Assembly (NCBI GenBank): GCA_034437075.1
Contig: DAOTVD010000123.1
Span: 1-21,545, forward strand
Source: DAOTVD01 sp034437075
GTDB lineage: Bacteria > Chloroflexota > Anaerolineae > Aggregatilineales > J027
Length of the DNA: 21,545 bases
Direction of reading: 5' to 3'
The notes under the pieces are model-generated. The model ran no database searches and had not been told where the DNA came from. It saw only the letters and a list, made by a program, of their open reading frames with translations. Position 1 is the stretch's first letter. Every line of letters starts with the position of its first letter. Both the position numbers and the translations under genes were made by a program. Shown one piece after another: positions 13,019 to 21,490 of this stretch.

Positions 13019-14278
13019 TTACTGGGGAAGATCAATCACTGCGTTCAAGTCCCCGGGTGAAATAGTCATCCCGTTAACGCGCATGGTCAGCAAAGTGTTG
13101 AACCAGGTTTGCAAGGCCAATGTTAAACCAGCATCGGGCGGGTCATTTATTTGCCGTTGGTACAACACCGTCAGCAAAGCAGGCGTCAGCGAGAGCCGAA
13201 CCATGATGATCTGGACCTCGATCGTCTCATCGTCCGTTACGACAGACGCCGCCAAGGCCGGGAGCGCGCCCCACTGAAAAGCCGCAGGCCCTTCGGCAAA
13301 AACCCACTGTTCAGCCATTTGGCGCGCATCGAGCAGATCGGCCAGTGTGATCTCCTCGTCATCCGGCCAGGGCGTCAGCGCCAGCGTGATCGTCGCGTGG
13401 CCTTCTGGACTCGTCAGGATCGCGCTAGCGCCATCGTCAAATCTTTCGAATACCCAATCTTCAAACTGGACGAACTGAACCTGGTTGGCCTCGGACTGGA
13501 TGTTTTGGGCGATACCCGGCGCCCCAAGCGGCTCCGGCATAGGGTCTGCTGCGAACGGCGTAGGTGGTCCCTGGCGCAGGCGGTCTAGCAAGGCTGTGGG
13601 GGATAAAAATTCCTCGAACAGGCTATCTGGATCGGCGGCAAAGGCGGGGCTGCGTCCGTTAAAGGTTAACGTTTGCAAGATGTCTCCCCAGATCGCCAGC
13701 AACGGCTCGCCGCCGGATGACGGCCCCTCGAATAGCATGAGCGCTAAATCGTTGCCGGGGAGGTCAAACGCGATGGCCAAAGACAGCGCATAGCGCAAGC
13801 CAGCGTCAAAACGCGGACTCTCCATGCGTTCGACGTATAGCATGGCCGCGCTCGTTTGGTTGGCATCGCTGGTGATGACGGGCGCCGCGAAGACGCCTTC
13901 ATTGGCCGCGAACTGGGTGCGGGCGTATTGCTGTAGGTAGCTAAAGGGCACGGATTCGGCAAAGGGGTCTATGGGGTTATCCAACAAAGGATTCAAGTCA
14001 TCCATATGCCGGATAATTAGTTGCACCTGGGTCGGAAGCTCGGCCTCGGACGCCGCCAAATTATCCATCCGGGCAAAGGGCAGGTCAGGATTATTCAGGA
14101 CTTCGGCCCGCCAACCGGACGGCACTTGCAAGCGCAGGACCTCGTCCGCACGCTGCACCTGAATAATCGGCGGTGGCGCGTCCCGCTGCGCCTGCGCAGG
14201 CCCAAAGGGCATCAGCGAGGCGATGAGGCTCAACACAATCAGGCAATGCGAGCACGATAATAATTTTTTCAGGATCAT
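13019..14278 (-). CDS. Secreted protein with two PsbP/DcrB-like domains
   Basis: The product is 419 aa. A signal peptide ends near PAQA-QR (residue 30). Residues 45-208 form the first domain, opening LRLQVPSGW (Trp56). Residues 266-410 form a second, opening with VQFVQFEDW (Trp275). Each closes with a helix that leads to a final strand (IWGDILQTLTFNG and LQTWFNTLLTMRVNG), which indicates a tandem duplication. A Pro-rich linker (238-262) joins them. No catalytic residues can be named. The ATG overlaps the stop of the upstream gene by ATGA, and the downstream gene begins 2 bp after this stop, so all three are translated as a unit. Function is unknown. Confidence 0.75.
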   Translation of the reverse strand: MILKKLLSCSHCLIVLSLIASLMPFGPAQAQRDAPPPIIQVQRADEVLRLQVPSGWRAEVLNNPDLPFARMDNLAASEAELPTQVQLIIRHMDDLNPLLDNPIDPFAESVPFSYLQQYARTQFAANEGVFAAPVITSDANQTSAAMLYVERMESPRFDAGLRYALSLAIAFDLPGNDLALMLFEGPSSGGEPLLAIWGDILQTLTFNGRSPAFAADPDSLFEEFLSPTALLDRLRQGPPTPFAADPMPEPLGAPGIAQNIQSEANQVQFVQFEDWVFERFDDGASAILTSPEGHATITLALTPWPDDEEITLADLLDARQMAEQWVFAEGPAAFQWGALPALAASVVTDDETIEVQIIMVRLSLTPALLTVLYQRQINDPPDAGLTLALQTWFNTLLTMRVNGMTISPGDLNAVIDLPQ

Positions 14279-15528
14279 GGGCTAACTTCCTCGGTAGGGG
14301 ATATATCGATTTGCGGGGGCTCAAAACTAGCAATCTCCAGCGCCCGCGCTAATGTTTCGGGCGAGACGGCTACATCATTGATGAGCATCGACGCCAAACT
14401 ACTCGCCCAGGCAGGCTCCAGCGCGCCCCACTCGGCCAGGGGGGCATAAAAGCTGACTTGCACGAGCGCATCATCAACAGTCACTAGCAGCAGATGCCCG
14501 GCCCAGCGCTCGCCAAAACGCAACGGCCATAGCAAAGCCGGGTAATCCTCGCCCCAGCGAAATTCGGTTGGCGTGCCAAACTGAATATCGGGCCGCGCAG
14601 TGACCAATAAGGCGTTCAGATACGCCAGATTCAGGTCGGTCGTGTCGGGCGGGGTTTCCAACCGGGCCAGCCGTTCTTGCAGCACGACAGTCCCCACCAG
14701 GCTAATTTGCATATAGGGCCCGCCCGGATTATCCCCCGGCGGGATGCCGCGTAAATCCCGCTGAAAGAAATAGACTGACGGATAATGGCGGGATTGCGTC
14801 ACCGGGCGGCGTTGCCAACTCTGGGGACCCACCAAGCGCACCTCTGGCCCATTGGCCAAACGCAAGGCGGCGACGGGCGCTTCATCTGGATTATCGGGCG
14901 GGGTGGCGCGGCGTAAGGCCGCTTGGGGGGCCGTGCGCGGTAAATTGACATTATTGATCGTCAACGTGCCCGCGATACGGTCAAAAAGCGTTGCGGTGCG
15001 CGCGTCGGGTATTGCCCCGGCGGGTAGGGTCGTGCCCAGTTGGAGCAAAAGCGCCGTGTCGTCATCCACCTGGACGGCAAACCAGCGTGCATAATAGGCT
15101 GGCCCGTTCGCTGTGGCAGGCGCATAGGCCAAAACCAGCGCAGCGGGAAAGTCGCCCCATTGAAAGCGCACGACCTCGCTAAACTGGTGGGGGGCATATT
15201 CTGCGGCATTACTTGGCAAGATGCCGATTAGCAAGTCCATATAGCCGCGCAAGGGGTCAGCGGCGGGCAACTCGCCAAACGGGGCCGCCAGCGGTGCCAG
15301 GCGCAAGGTCGCGCGCTGCGTGTCGGCGCTATCTGTGGCTGGGTTCAGACGTGCCTCCACGGTGCAATTGGCCCGCACGGGTAAAAGATTCCATTCCGGC
15401 GGGACGGCCACAGCGGCGCGGTGCACCCCTTGCGCAACACGCAACAATGCCGGGTCATCCACCTGGGCAGCGGCAACGCGAGGAGTGCTCAGTATCAGCA
15501 TCATAAGACAACAACATAGATAACGCAT
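14275..15528 (-). CDS. Secreted protein with two PsbP/DcrB-like domains, first gene of operon
   Basis: The product is 417 aa. The N-terminus MRYLCCCLMMLILSTPRVAAAQ is a signal peptide with three Cys in the hydrophobic core; no lipobox is evident. Residues 30-195 open with VAVPPEW (Trp46), and residues 226-400 open with VRLVGPQSW (Trp238). Both halves contain an F[RQ]WG-[DE] element (RFQWGDFPAALVL at 121-133 and EFRWGEDYPALLW later), clear evidence of internal duplication. It overlaps the next gene by 4 bp. The ribosome-binding site is weak (AAGA). The promoter must lie in the 113-bp divergent gap with the flippase gene, but I could not fix it. Function is unknown. Confidence 0.75.
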   Translation of the reverse strand: MRYLCCCLMMLILSTPRVAAAQVDDPALLRVAQGVHRAAVAVPPEWNLLPVRANCTVEARLNPATDSADTQRATLRLAPLAAPFGELPAADPLRGYMDLLIGILPSNAAEYAPHQFSEVVRFQWGDFPAALVLAYAPATANGPAYYARWFAVQVDDDTALLLQLGTTLPAGAIPDARTATLFDRIAGTLTINNVNLPRTAPQAALRRATPPDNPDEAPVAALRLANGPEVRLVGPQSWQRRPVTQSRHYPSVYFFQRDLRGIPPGDNPGGPYMQISLVGTVVLQERLARLETPPDTTDLNLAYLNALLVTARPDIQFGTPTEFRWGEDYPALLWPLRFGERWAGHLLLVTVDDALVQVSFYAPLAEWGALEPAWASSLASMLINDVAVSPETLARALEIASFEPPQIDISPTEEVSP

Positions 15529-15549
15529 ATGATTCGAATCTTAGGCGTC

Positions 15550-15566
15550 TTGCGGGCATACCGCAA
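15550..15566. repeat. Short perfect hairpin in the divergent gap
   Basis: TTGCGG (15550-15555), a GCATA loop and CCGCAA (15561-15566). It lies 22-38 bp upstream of the minus-strand start at 15528, so it falls in the leader or the core promoter of the secreted-protein operon. It could be an operator or a leader hairpin. Confidence 0.4.
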
Positions 15567-15589
15567 TAGCCAGCGACAAAAGCGGAGGC

Positions 15590-15618
15590 TTTCCAGTAGA
15601 ATATAGCGGGCTTATAAA
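15590..15618 (+). promoter_or_regulatory. Probable promoter for the MurJ-type flippase gene
   Basis: TTTCCA (15590-15595), a 17-bp spacer and TATAAA (15613-15618). Start near 15625, followed by AAGGAT (15628-15633) 8 nt before the ATG at 15642. TAGAAT (15597-15602) is an alternative -10 without a good -35. Confidence 0.5.
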
Positions 15619-15641
15619 GCACAGATTAAGGATGATCCGGC

Positions 15642-17360
15642 ATGGCACAATCGACCCCTCATAACCCGGCAGCGCCACCCCCAGCACGGCGCCTCGTGCG
15701 GTCTATCTTAGTGGTGATGGCTGGTTTTTTGTTGACCAAAAGCGTCAGTTTTTTACAGACGATCATCATCGCGGCGGAGTTCGGCGCGGGGGCCGAATAC
15801 GATACGTTCGTGGCGGGGAGCCTCATGCCCGATTATATCGTGCGGCTGATTGGCGGTGGGGCGTTGGGCGTGGCCTTCATCCCGGTCTTTAGTGCGTTGC
15901 TAAACCAGGACAATAATCAGGGCGCCTGGCAATTGGCCAGCCAGGTCTTTAATACCTTGTTGCTGGCGACTTTAACCCTAAGCATTATCGTGATGATTTT
16001 TGCCAAGCCACTGGTCGAGATCATCGTAGCGCCGGGGTTAGACGCGGCCCAAACCCAGCAAACCGCCGAACTGATGCGCATTCTCAGCATCGCCTCGATC
16101 ATCTTCAGCGTGAGCGGGATCATCTCGGGCGTGTTGCACGGCCATAACCATTTCTTTCTGCCCGTCTTGGCACCCGTCTTTCAGGATTTGGGCTTGCTGT
16201 TTGGCGTGATCTTCTTCATAGGGCCATTTGGCATTTACGGCCTGGCTTGGGGGACGTTATTGGGCGCGATGTTGCATTTTCTCATCCAGGTGCCCGGTCT
16301 GCTGATGTTCAAAGTGCGCTGGTGGCCCAAACTGGGCTGGGGCGATCCACAATTGCAGCAAGTCGTGCGCTTGATGCTGCCGCGTATCGGCATCGCGGTC
16401 GCGTTTCTGATTAACCTCACGGCCATCACGAATGTCAATTCGCGTTTGGGCGAGGGCGCCATCAGCGCCTTTGGCTGGGGTCTGCGTTTCATCGACATCC
16501 CCCAGGCATTGATCGGGACTGCCGTCGCGATTGTGGTCTTCCCGACGCTGTCGGCCCTCAGCGCGACCAACCGCACCCAGGAGCGTTTAGCGGCGTTTTC
16601 CGGCGCAATGCGCTTTATCTTGCTAGCCAGCATTCCTGCGATGGCCGGGCTGATTCTGGTTAGTTACGACGCGCTGCGCTTGCTGTTCACCGAACGCGAG
16701 TCGGCGCTGATTTTCACGGTCATTCAGGTCATGAGCCTGGCCATTATCCTGCAAAGCCTGCACGAAATCCTGACGCGGGCATTCTACGCCGGGCAAGATA
16801 CGATCCGCCCGCTGATTTATTCGGTCGTGGCGACGGTGGTCACCGTGGTGGTCGTCTTCGGAATGTTCGCGCTATACGATGCCCAAGCCGACATCGACCA
16901 GGTGATTATCGAGCCGCAAGCCATCGGCGGCCTGACGACCTACGACCTGAGTGTGCGCTACGACCCGCCTTTGTACTCACCCTGGGCCGTGGGCGGGCCT
17001 GCGGTGGGCTATGTGGTCGTCTTTTTGGTGGAATGCGCTTTGCTGGCCTGGTTCTTGCGCCGTCGCTGGGGAGACATCGCGCTGCCAGAGATGGCACGCA
17101 CAGCGGGTAAAGCGCTGCTGGCAACGTTGGTCATGGTTATTGCGGTGCTCGTGGCTCGTGCGGCCCTGGTGAACGCGGGCTTCGACACCTTCGCCACGCG
17201 GGACATCATCGTGCGGGTGGTGGTGGATGTGACCGTCGGCCTAGTCGCGTTCGCGGGGATGGCCGTCTTGCTGCGCATGCAAGAACTAGAAGAAGCCTGG
17301 CGCTTGATCCGGCGTCGAGCGCACCAGGCCACCGAGCCCAGCCCCGTAGCGGGCGATTAA
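15642..17360 (+). CDS. MurJ/MviN-type lipid II flippase
   Basis: The product is 572 aa, a polytopic membrane protein with about 14 predicted segments. Family features are in order: the first segment with LLTKSVSFLQTIIIAAEFGAG (30-50), then EYDTFVAGSLMPDYIVRLIGGGALGVAFIPVFSALL (matching the MurJ signature around its essential charged residues, Arg68 here), VVFPTLSALS (298-307), and the late HEILTRAFYAGQDTIRP (374-390). MurJ flips undecaprenyl-linked peptidoglycan precursor to the outer leaflet. A hydrophilic loop at 412-448 between late membrane segments is longer than I expect for the family. Its neighbours are exported proteins rather than other murein synthesis genes. The start is supported by AAGGAT at good spacing. 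The 3' end overlaps the convergent LysM gene by 3 bp. Confidence 0.88.
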   Translation: MAQSTPHNPAAPPPARRLVRSILVVMAGFLLTKSVSFLQTIIIAAEFGAGAEYDTFVAGSLMPDYIVRLIGGGALGVAFIPVFSALLNQDNNQGAWQLASQVFNTLLLATLTLSIIVMIFAKPLVEIIVAPGLDAAQTQQTAELMRILSIASIIFSVSGIISGVLHGHNHFFLPVLAPVFQDLGLLFGVIFFIGPFGIYGLAWGTLLGAMLHFLIQVPGLLMFKVRWWPKLGWGDPQLQQVVRLMLPRIGIAVAFLINLTAITNVNSRLGEGAISAFGWGLRFIDIPQALIGTAVAIVVFPTLSALSATNRTQERLAAFSGAMRFILLASIPAMAGLILVSYDALRLLFTERESALIFTVIQVMSLAIILQSLHEILTRAFYAGQDTIRPLIYSVVATVVTVVVVFGMFALYDAQADIDQVIIEPQAIGGLTTYDLSVRYDPPLYSPWAVGGPAVGYVVVFLVECALLAWFLRRRWGDIALPEMARTAGKALLATLVMVIAVLVARAALVNAGFDTFATRDIIVRVVVDVTVGLVAFAGMAVLLRMQELEEAWRLIRRRAHQATEPSPVAGD

Positions 17361-18532
17361 TCCGCCGGGCGGGTGTCTTCGTCGCCTTCGGAATAGACAT
17401 TCACGGGGGCGCTGGTGCGCGAACTCGCGCCTGGGATAATCGCCGTTGCGCTGATCTGCCCTAGCACCCATTGCGGCACCGTCCACGCGATAGACGCCCC
17501 GTTCGCTGGGTTGGTGTCCGAGCCAATCAGGCGGCGTGTACCGTCGCTGTCGGCCAGATAAAATTCCACACGCGAGGCGCTCGTCGGCGCATTGCCCCAG
17601 GTGACCGTCACGGGTTGGCCCCATTGCAAGGTGTAGATGCTGCCGTCGAAGCCTAGGCTAGGCGTGATGCCCGGCGCGCCACTGCCGGTTTGCAAGTCTG
17701 GATCATAGGTAATGGGCAAAACCGCGCTGCGCACGTTGCCAAATTGATTTTCGGCCACCGCCCAGAAAAAGAGCGTTTCGCCCTGGTCAAAGGCCGCGAA
17801 GGTATAGGTCACGGGCGTGCCATCAAACGGATCGTTATCCGTGGCGAAGTTAATCGGGCTGGTGTCGTCTACGCCTGTGGGGCTGACAAAAAATCGCACA
17901 GCATCGGCATCCGCCACAACGCCAATATCCAGCGCGATGGTGTCTTGCAAAGTCACGAGCGAGCCATCGGCGGCGTCGATCACGGGCTGGGCGCGCAAGC
18001 TGGTCTGAAAACGCGGGACGTTGGCCTCGTTATCATCCGCATCATCGTCACCCGCATTGCCATTCCCACTACCGGGATCATCGCCTGTGCCGCCATTATT
18101 ATTGCCATTTCCGCCATTTTGGCCCGCACCATTATCCACGGCGGGCAAGGTCGGCACACGCAGGCTTTGCCCTACAAAAATCGCATCCGGGTTGGTCAGG
18201 CAATTGGCGGTCACCAATTGCTGGATGGTCGCGTTGGTGTTGGTCGCAATCACGCCTAGCGTATCGCCTGCCACCACTGTATAGGCGGACCAGTCACTAC
18301 GAACGGTGCAGTTCACTAGCGTGGGCGGCGGCACAGCGGTCGATAATGCCTGGGCAGCGAGCGTCGGGGTGGCTTGGGCGGTCGGTGTCGCGGTTATCAC
18401 GTCAGGCGTTGCCGTTACGATCATGGGCGTTTGAGTGGCCAGGGGCAACGGTGTAGGGTCTGGGGTATCCTCGCCGCAAGCGACCAATAGCCCAAGCAAG
18501 GCCAACATCATAATGCTTCTGAAGCCAAACAT
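17357..18532 (-). CDS. LysM-domain lipoprotein
   Basis: The product is 391 aa. Lipobox LVAC gives a lipidated Cys19. A Thr/Pro-rich spacer runs to about residue 72. One LysM domain covers about 82-128 (YTVVAGDTLGVIATNTNATI through IFVGQSLRVP), the usual 45-residue module that binds N-acetylglucosamine polymers such as peptidoglycan. An Asn/Gly/Asp-rich linker follows (134-171), then two beta-rich segments of roughly 100 residues each (175-285 and 290-380) that look Ig-like; PITYDPD and WGNAPTSASRVEFYL suit such folds. It is probably a wall-binding surface protein; the ligand of the C-terminal part is unknown. GGGAG lies 8 nt before the ATG. It is divergent from the propeller gene. Confidence 0.85.
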   Translation of the reverse strand: MFGFRSIMMLALLGLLVACGEDTPDPTPLPLATQTPMIVTATPDVITATPTAQATPTLAAQALSTAVPPPTLVNCTVRSDWSAYTVVAGDTLGVIATNTNATIQQLVTANCLTNPDAIFVGQSLRVPTLPAVDNGAGQNGGNGNNNGGTGDDPGSGNGNAGDDDADDNEANVPRFQTSLRAQPVIDAADGSLVTLQDTIALDIGVVADADAVRFFVSPTGVDDTSPINFATDNDPFDGTPVTYTFAAFDQGETLFFWAVAENQFGNVRSAVLPITYDPDLQTGSGAPGITPSLGFDGSIYTLQWGQPVTVTWGNAPTSASRVEFYLADSDGTRRLIGSDTNPANGASIAWTVPQWVLGQISATAIIPGASSRTSAPVNVYSEGDEDTRPAD

Positions 18533-18565
18533 GGTATTTCTCCCTGATTAGTTAGCGGCTGGCAC

Positions 18566-18595
18566 ATTGACCCTCGCCACGCTTCCACGGACAAT
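18566..18595. promoter_or_regulatory. Overlapping promoter candidates on both strands
   Basis: Plus strand: TTGACC (18567-18572), 17 bp, GACAAT (18590-18595), start near 18602, leader of about 98 nt to ATG 18700. Minus strand: TTGTCC (18594-18589), 17 bp, GTCAAT (18571-18566), start near 18559, leader of about 27 nt to ATG 18532. The plus pair is good; the minus -10 matches consensus at only three of six bases. Confidence 0.4.
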
Positions 18596-18596
18596 G

Positions 18597-18612
18597 GTAT
18601 CTGACATGATAC
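18597..18612. promoter_or_regulatory. Operator-like dyad at the predicted start site
   Basis: GTATC (18597-18601), six bases (TGACAT) and GATAC (18608-18612) make a perfect 5-bp dyad centred on the predicted plus-strand transcription start. The location suits a repressor site. Short enough to be chance. Confidence 0.3.
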
Positions 18613-18699
18613 AGGGGCGTTCGACACCTTACAAGCAAAATGCCCCACTCAAACAATAGATCGCACACAGAAACAATCAACAGCGAAAGGTTTTATGAC

Positions 18700-20790
18700 A
18701 TGCGTCGTCCATTCGTCCGATATGTGGTGCTTGCTGGCCTGGTGTTGTTGCTCGCGCTAGCCAGTTTGCCCGCCGCCGCGCAAGATACACCCGAACCCGT
18801 GCGCGAAGCCGCCATCCGAGACTTGCAAAATCGTATCCCCAGCATTGGTCGCCCGGTAAACTGGTCGCACACTATCCTAAATAATGTAGACAACACTGCA
18901 CTGGGCTGCGGTCTGCTCGATAGCAGTGCCGCCAGCGAAATTCAACCAACCAATGTATATGTCGTTTCCCTGAATTATCCGAATACGACATATATTTACC
19001 ATGTGTTGCCCAACGGCCAGACGCTGACGCCTTGCGATGCTCAATTGCTCGGCGCCGCTCAACCCACGCCCGCCGTTCAGCCCCCCGCCCAAACAGGGAC
19101 ATGCACCGCACCGACGCCTATTCGGGCCAACACGCAGGCCGAAGTGGTGTTTAGCGTGGCCCTGCGTGCCCAAGCCCAAGACGATGCCGCCATTTTGCGC
19201 ACCTTGTCGCCCGGCCAAATTATCACCGTGCTAACTGATACGATTTGCGTCGGCAATCAGTTTTGGCGGCAAGTTACGGTCGATGGCACCGATGCTGCTA
19301 CGGGTTTTGTGCTGGAATATGACCCCGATTTGGACTTTTTCCCGTTGACGACGGCGGGCGCGGCCACCCCAGCGAACGCGGCTGTCGATACGGACTATGT
19401 CAGCCAGACGTGCCCGGCTAATTTTCAAGGCTACGCCCCGCCGCGCCTGGCGCTAGGCATGACGGCCTTTGTCGAATCCGGCGGCGTGAACAACATTATT
19501 CGCGAAGATTATGGCCGCAGCAGCACCTCCACGGGTGTCGAGATGCCCCCCGGGGCCAGCTTTACGGTCGTCGGTGGGCCAGAATGCACGGGTAACCCCG
19601 GCGAACGCATCGTTTGGTGGCAAGTGAGCTATAACGGCACCGTTGGCTGGACGGCGGAATCGCTGAATGATGAATATTTCTTGCGCCCGCCGGATGCCCC
19701 GCTCAGTAGTGGTAGCAGTGCCCCCACAGCGCCCGCTAGCCCAGGTCTAGCGCTGGAAGACGCGCCAAGGGTGGGGGTTGAAGCTGCCGTTACGCCCCTC
19801 AACCGCACGAATGCAGGCAATCTCAGCCGCCTGGGCCAAATGATCTTTCCGGGAAATGCCACAAGAGTTGACTTGACCAACGATGGCACCATGGCCGTTT
19901 ATGCAGCGGACATCGACCTGAATGCGCTCATCGTCTACGAGGGTGCCAACAGTCAGAATATCGTCCCCGAACAGATTCGGAATCTGGGGCCGCAGGATCA
20001 GTTTTACGTGCTCAGCCGCAATGGGCAGGGCTACGCAGCCATTAGGCCGCGCCAGTTCGGCGGCGGGGATGATCTGGGCGTCTATGAAATCATCTCCGGC
20101 GATTTGGTCTTCGACATCCCCGAACCCGAAGGCGTCGCTGTGAACGCTGTCGCCATCGATTTTGCCGACAATGGCCATGCGTTTAGCTATGCGGGGAATA
20201 ATCCCGATGCCGGGATATTTGGGGCGCAAATCTACTTCCGAGGGCAAAATGTGGTGCGCGATTTGGGCGTCACCGATATTGTCGTGGATTTGGCCTGGAA
20301 CGAAGACGGCACCCGCCTAGCCACGTTGGATGTCGCTGGTACGGTGGATATTTGGCGCGTCGAGGGCACCACGGTCACGGGCGAAACCCGTTTCTTGACG
20401 GGTGTTTCCGCCCTCATAGGGGAAGAATTCGCCTTTAACAATGCCGGGGATCGGGTGGCTATTGGCGCCGGGGATGCCGTCCAGGTGTGGGATGCCACGA
20501 CGGGCCAACAGCTACGCGAACTACCCGTCAATTTCGATACGACCGTGGAATATCAGATTGGCGCGATGGCATTTAGCCCCAACGGAGAACTGCTGGCCGC
20601 CGGGGGGTTCATCGATCCACTTTTCGACAATGCCGGGAATTCCGTACTGGTCTTTGATGTCGCCAGTGGCGAACAACTCGCCACGCTGATTGGCCATGAC
20701 GTGGTACTGACTTTGGCCTTCAATACCCAGGGGAATTTGCTGTTTAGTCTGGATGATGACTTGATGTATGTCTGGGGCTTACCGCAGTAA
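18700..20790 (+). CDS. Secreted protein with SH3-like domains and a beta-propeller
   Basis: The product is 696 aa. The start at 18700 is chosen because AAAGG lies 9 nt upstream and a signal peptide follows directly (MRRPFVRYVVLAG to PAAAQ, residue 28). Residues 30-118 are an unassigned domain with two Cys (70, 112). Residues 139-208 and 249-330 resemble SH3-like modules, each with a Cys pair (135/183 and 238/296). A Ser/Pro/Ala linker (333-350) leads to residues 380-696, a WD40-like propeller with repeats such as LAWNEDGTRLATLDVAGTVDIW and MAFSPNGELLAAGG. It probably binds a wall or protein ligand outside the cell; no catalytic residues are recognised. It has a promoter about 100 bp upstream and a strong terminator 16 bp after the stop, so it is a single-gene unit. 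Confidence 0.82.
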   Translation: MRRPFVRYVVLAGLVLLLALASLPAAAQDTPEPVREAAIRDLQNRIPSIGRPVNWSHTILNNVDNTALGCGLLDSSAASEIQPTNVYVVSLNYPNTTYIYHVLPNGQTLTPCDAQLLGAAQPTPAVQPPAQTGTCTAPTPIRANTQAEVVFSVALRAQAQDDAAILRTLSPGQIITVLTDTICVGNQFWRQVTVDGTDAATGFVLEYDPDLDFFPLTTAGAATPANAAVDTDYVSQTCPANFQGYAPPRLALGMTAFVESGGVNNIIREDYGRSSTSTGVEMPPGASFTVVGGPECTGNPGERIVWWQVSYNGTVGWTAESLNDEYFLRPPDAPLSSGSSAPTAPASPGLALEDAPRVGVEAAVTPLNRTNAGNLSRLGQMIFPGNATRVDLTNDGTMAVYAADIDLNALIVYEGANSQNIVPEQIRNLGPQDQFYVLSRNGQGYAAIRPRQFGGGDDLGVYEIISGDLVFDIPEPEGVAVNAVAIDFADNGHAFSYAGNNPDAGIFGAQIYFRGQNVVRDLGVTDIVVDLAWNEDGTRLATLDVAGTVDIWRVEGTTVTGETRFLTGVSALIGEEFAFNNAGDRVAIGAGDAVQVWDATTGQQLRELPVNFDTTVEYQIGAMAFSPNGELLAAGGFIDPLFDNAGNSVLVFDVASGEQLATLIGHDVVLTLAFNTQGNLLFSLDDDLMYVWGLPQ

Positions 20791-20806
20791 ATTGGGTAAA
20801 GCCGAG

Positions 20807-20838
20807 GGGCGCAGGATGTATCTCTGCGCCCTTTTTTT
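20807..20838 (+). terminator. Intrinsic terminator after the propeller gene
   Basis: GGGCGCAG (20807-20814) pairs perfectly with CTGCGCCC (20824-20831) across a 9-nt loop, followed by seven T residues (20832-20838). On the minus strand, as read by the ferritin gene, no T-tract follows, so it serves mainly the plus strand. Confidence 0.92.
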
Positions 20839-20850
20839 ATACGCCGCGCG

Positions 20851-21363
20851 TTAAGTTTCGTCGCCTTCTTCTTCGGCGTGCCCGGCTTCCATTTCGCGGT
20901 CGAGCAAATACAGCCCAGGCGAGAAATCGCCAATGAGCTTCAGCTTCCGGATGGCTTCATCCACCACTTCTTCTTCTTCGACTTGCTCATCCACGAACCA
21001 TTGCAAGAAGCTATCTGTGGCCCAGTCGCCTTCATCACGCGCCAAGCGGAAGATCTCGTTAATGGACTTAGTGACCTTTTCTTCGTGCTTTAGCGCGTCC
21101 TCGAAAGCCGCCAGAGGCGAGGCCCACTCATGGGGCGGTTCGCCAAGCGCTAGCAGCTTCACCCGGCCCCGCCGAGTATGCACGTAGTCATAAATCTTCA
21201 TAGCGTGCACCATTTCTTCTTCGGCATGCTGGTACATCCAGGTCGCGAAGCCTTTAAGGCCCTGGTCTTCGAAATACGCCGCCATGGACAAATAGGTATA
21301 GTAGGCGCCCATTTCCATGTTGATCTGTTTATTCAAAGCGTCTTGCACGGATGCTGGAAACAT
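20851..21363 (-). CDS. ftnA: Ferritin (FtnA-type, non-haem)
   Basis: The product is 170 aa, the usual length of bacterial FtnA. The ferroxidase residues line up with the E. coli FtnA numbering as I remember it: Glu17 (NMEMGAYYTYLSM), Tyr24, Glu50 and His53 (HAEEEMVHAM), Glu94 (KHEEK), Gln127 and Glu130 (FVDEQVEEEE). All are present, so it should oxidise Fe(II) and store it in a 24-subunit cytoplasmic shell. No haem-binding Met at the bacterioferritin position is apparent. The acidic tail (AEEEGDET) extends past the last helix. GGAGGA lies 5 nt before the ATG, a very strong site. It is divergent from the thiolase gene across 127 bp; no Fur-like box was evident there. Confidence 0.93.
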   Translation of the reverse strand: MFPASVQDALNKQINMEMGAYYTYLSMAAYFEDQGLKGFATWMYQHAEEEMVHAMKIYDYVHTRRGRVKLLALGEPPHEWASPLAAFEDALKHEEKVTKSINEIFRLARDEGDWATDSFLQWFVDEQVEEEEVVDEAIRKLKLIGDFSPGLYLLDREMEAGHAEEEGDET

Positions 21364-21434
21364 ATTGTTCCTCCATGAATCGATATAAAAAGGACTGTAC
21401 CATATATCTACTGCGCCGCGCGATAATCCACGGC

Positions 21435-21463
21435 TTTAATCACCCTTCCATTTTCGCTACAAT
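21435..21463 (+). promoter_or_regulatory. Possible promoter for the thiolase gene
   Basis: TACAAT (21458-21463) with TTTAAT (21435-21440) at 17-bp spacing. Start near 21470, about 20 nt before the ATG at 21491. The -10 is the same hexamer as at 2371-2376. Confidence 0.4.
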
Positions 21464-21490
21464 TACGCCAAAGACATAGAGAAAGTATTG

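Noticed and set aside
15642..17360. O-antigen or polysaccharide flippase (Wzx-type) instead of MurJ
   Set aside because: The FGAG-EYDTFVAG, FPTLS and RAFYAGQDT elements are those of MurJ/MviN, and no glycosyltransferase genes are nearby.
20851..21363. Bacterioferritin or rubrerythrin instead of ferritin
   Set aside because: Length, all ferroxidase positions and the absence of the haem-ligating Met and of a rubredoxin-like domain fit FtnA.
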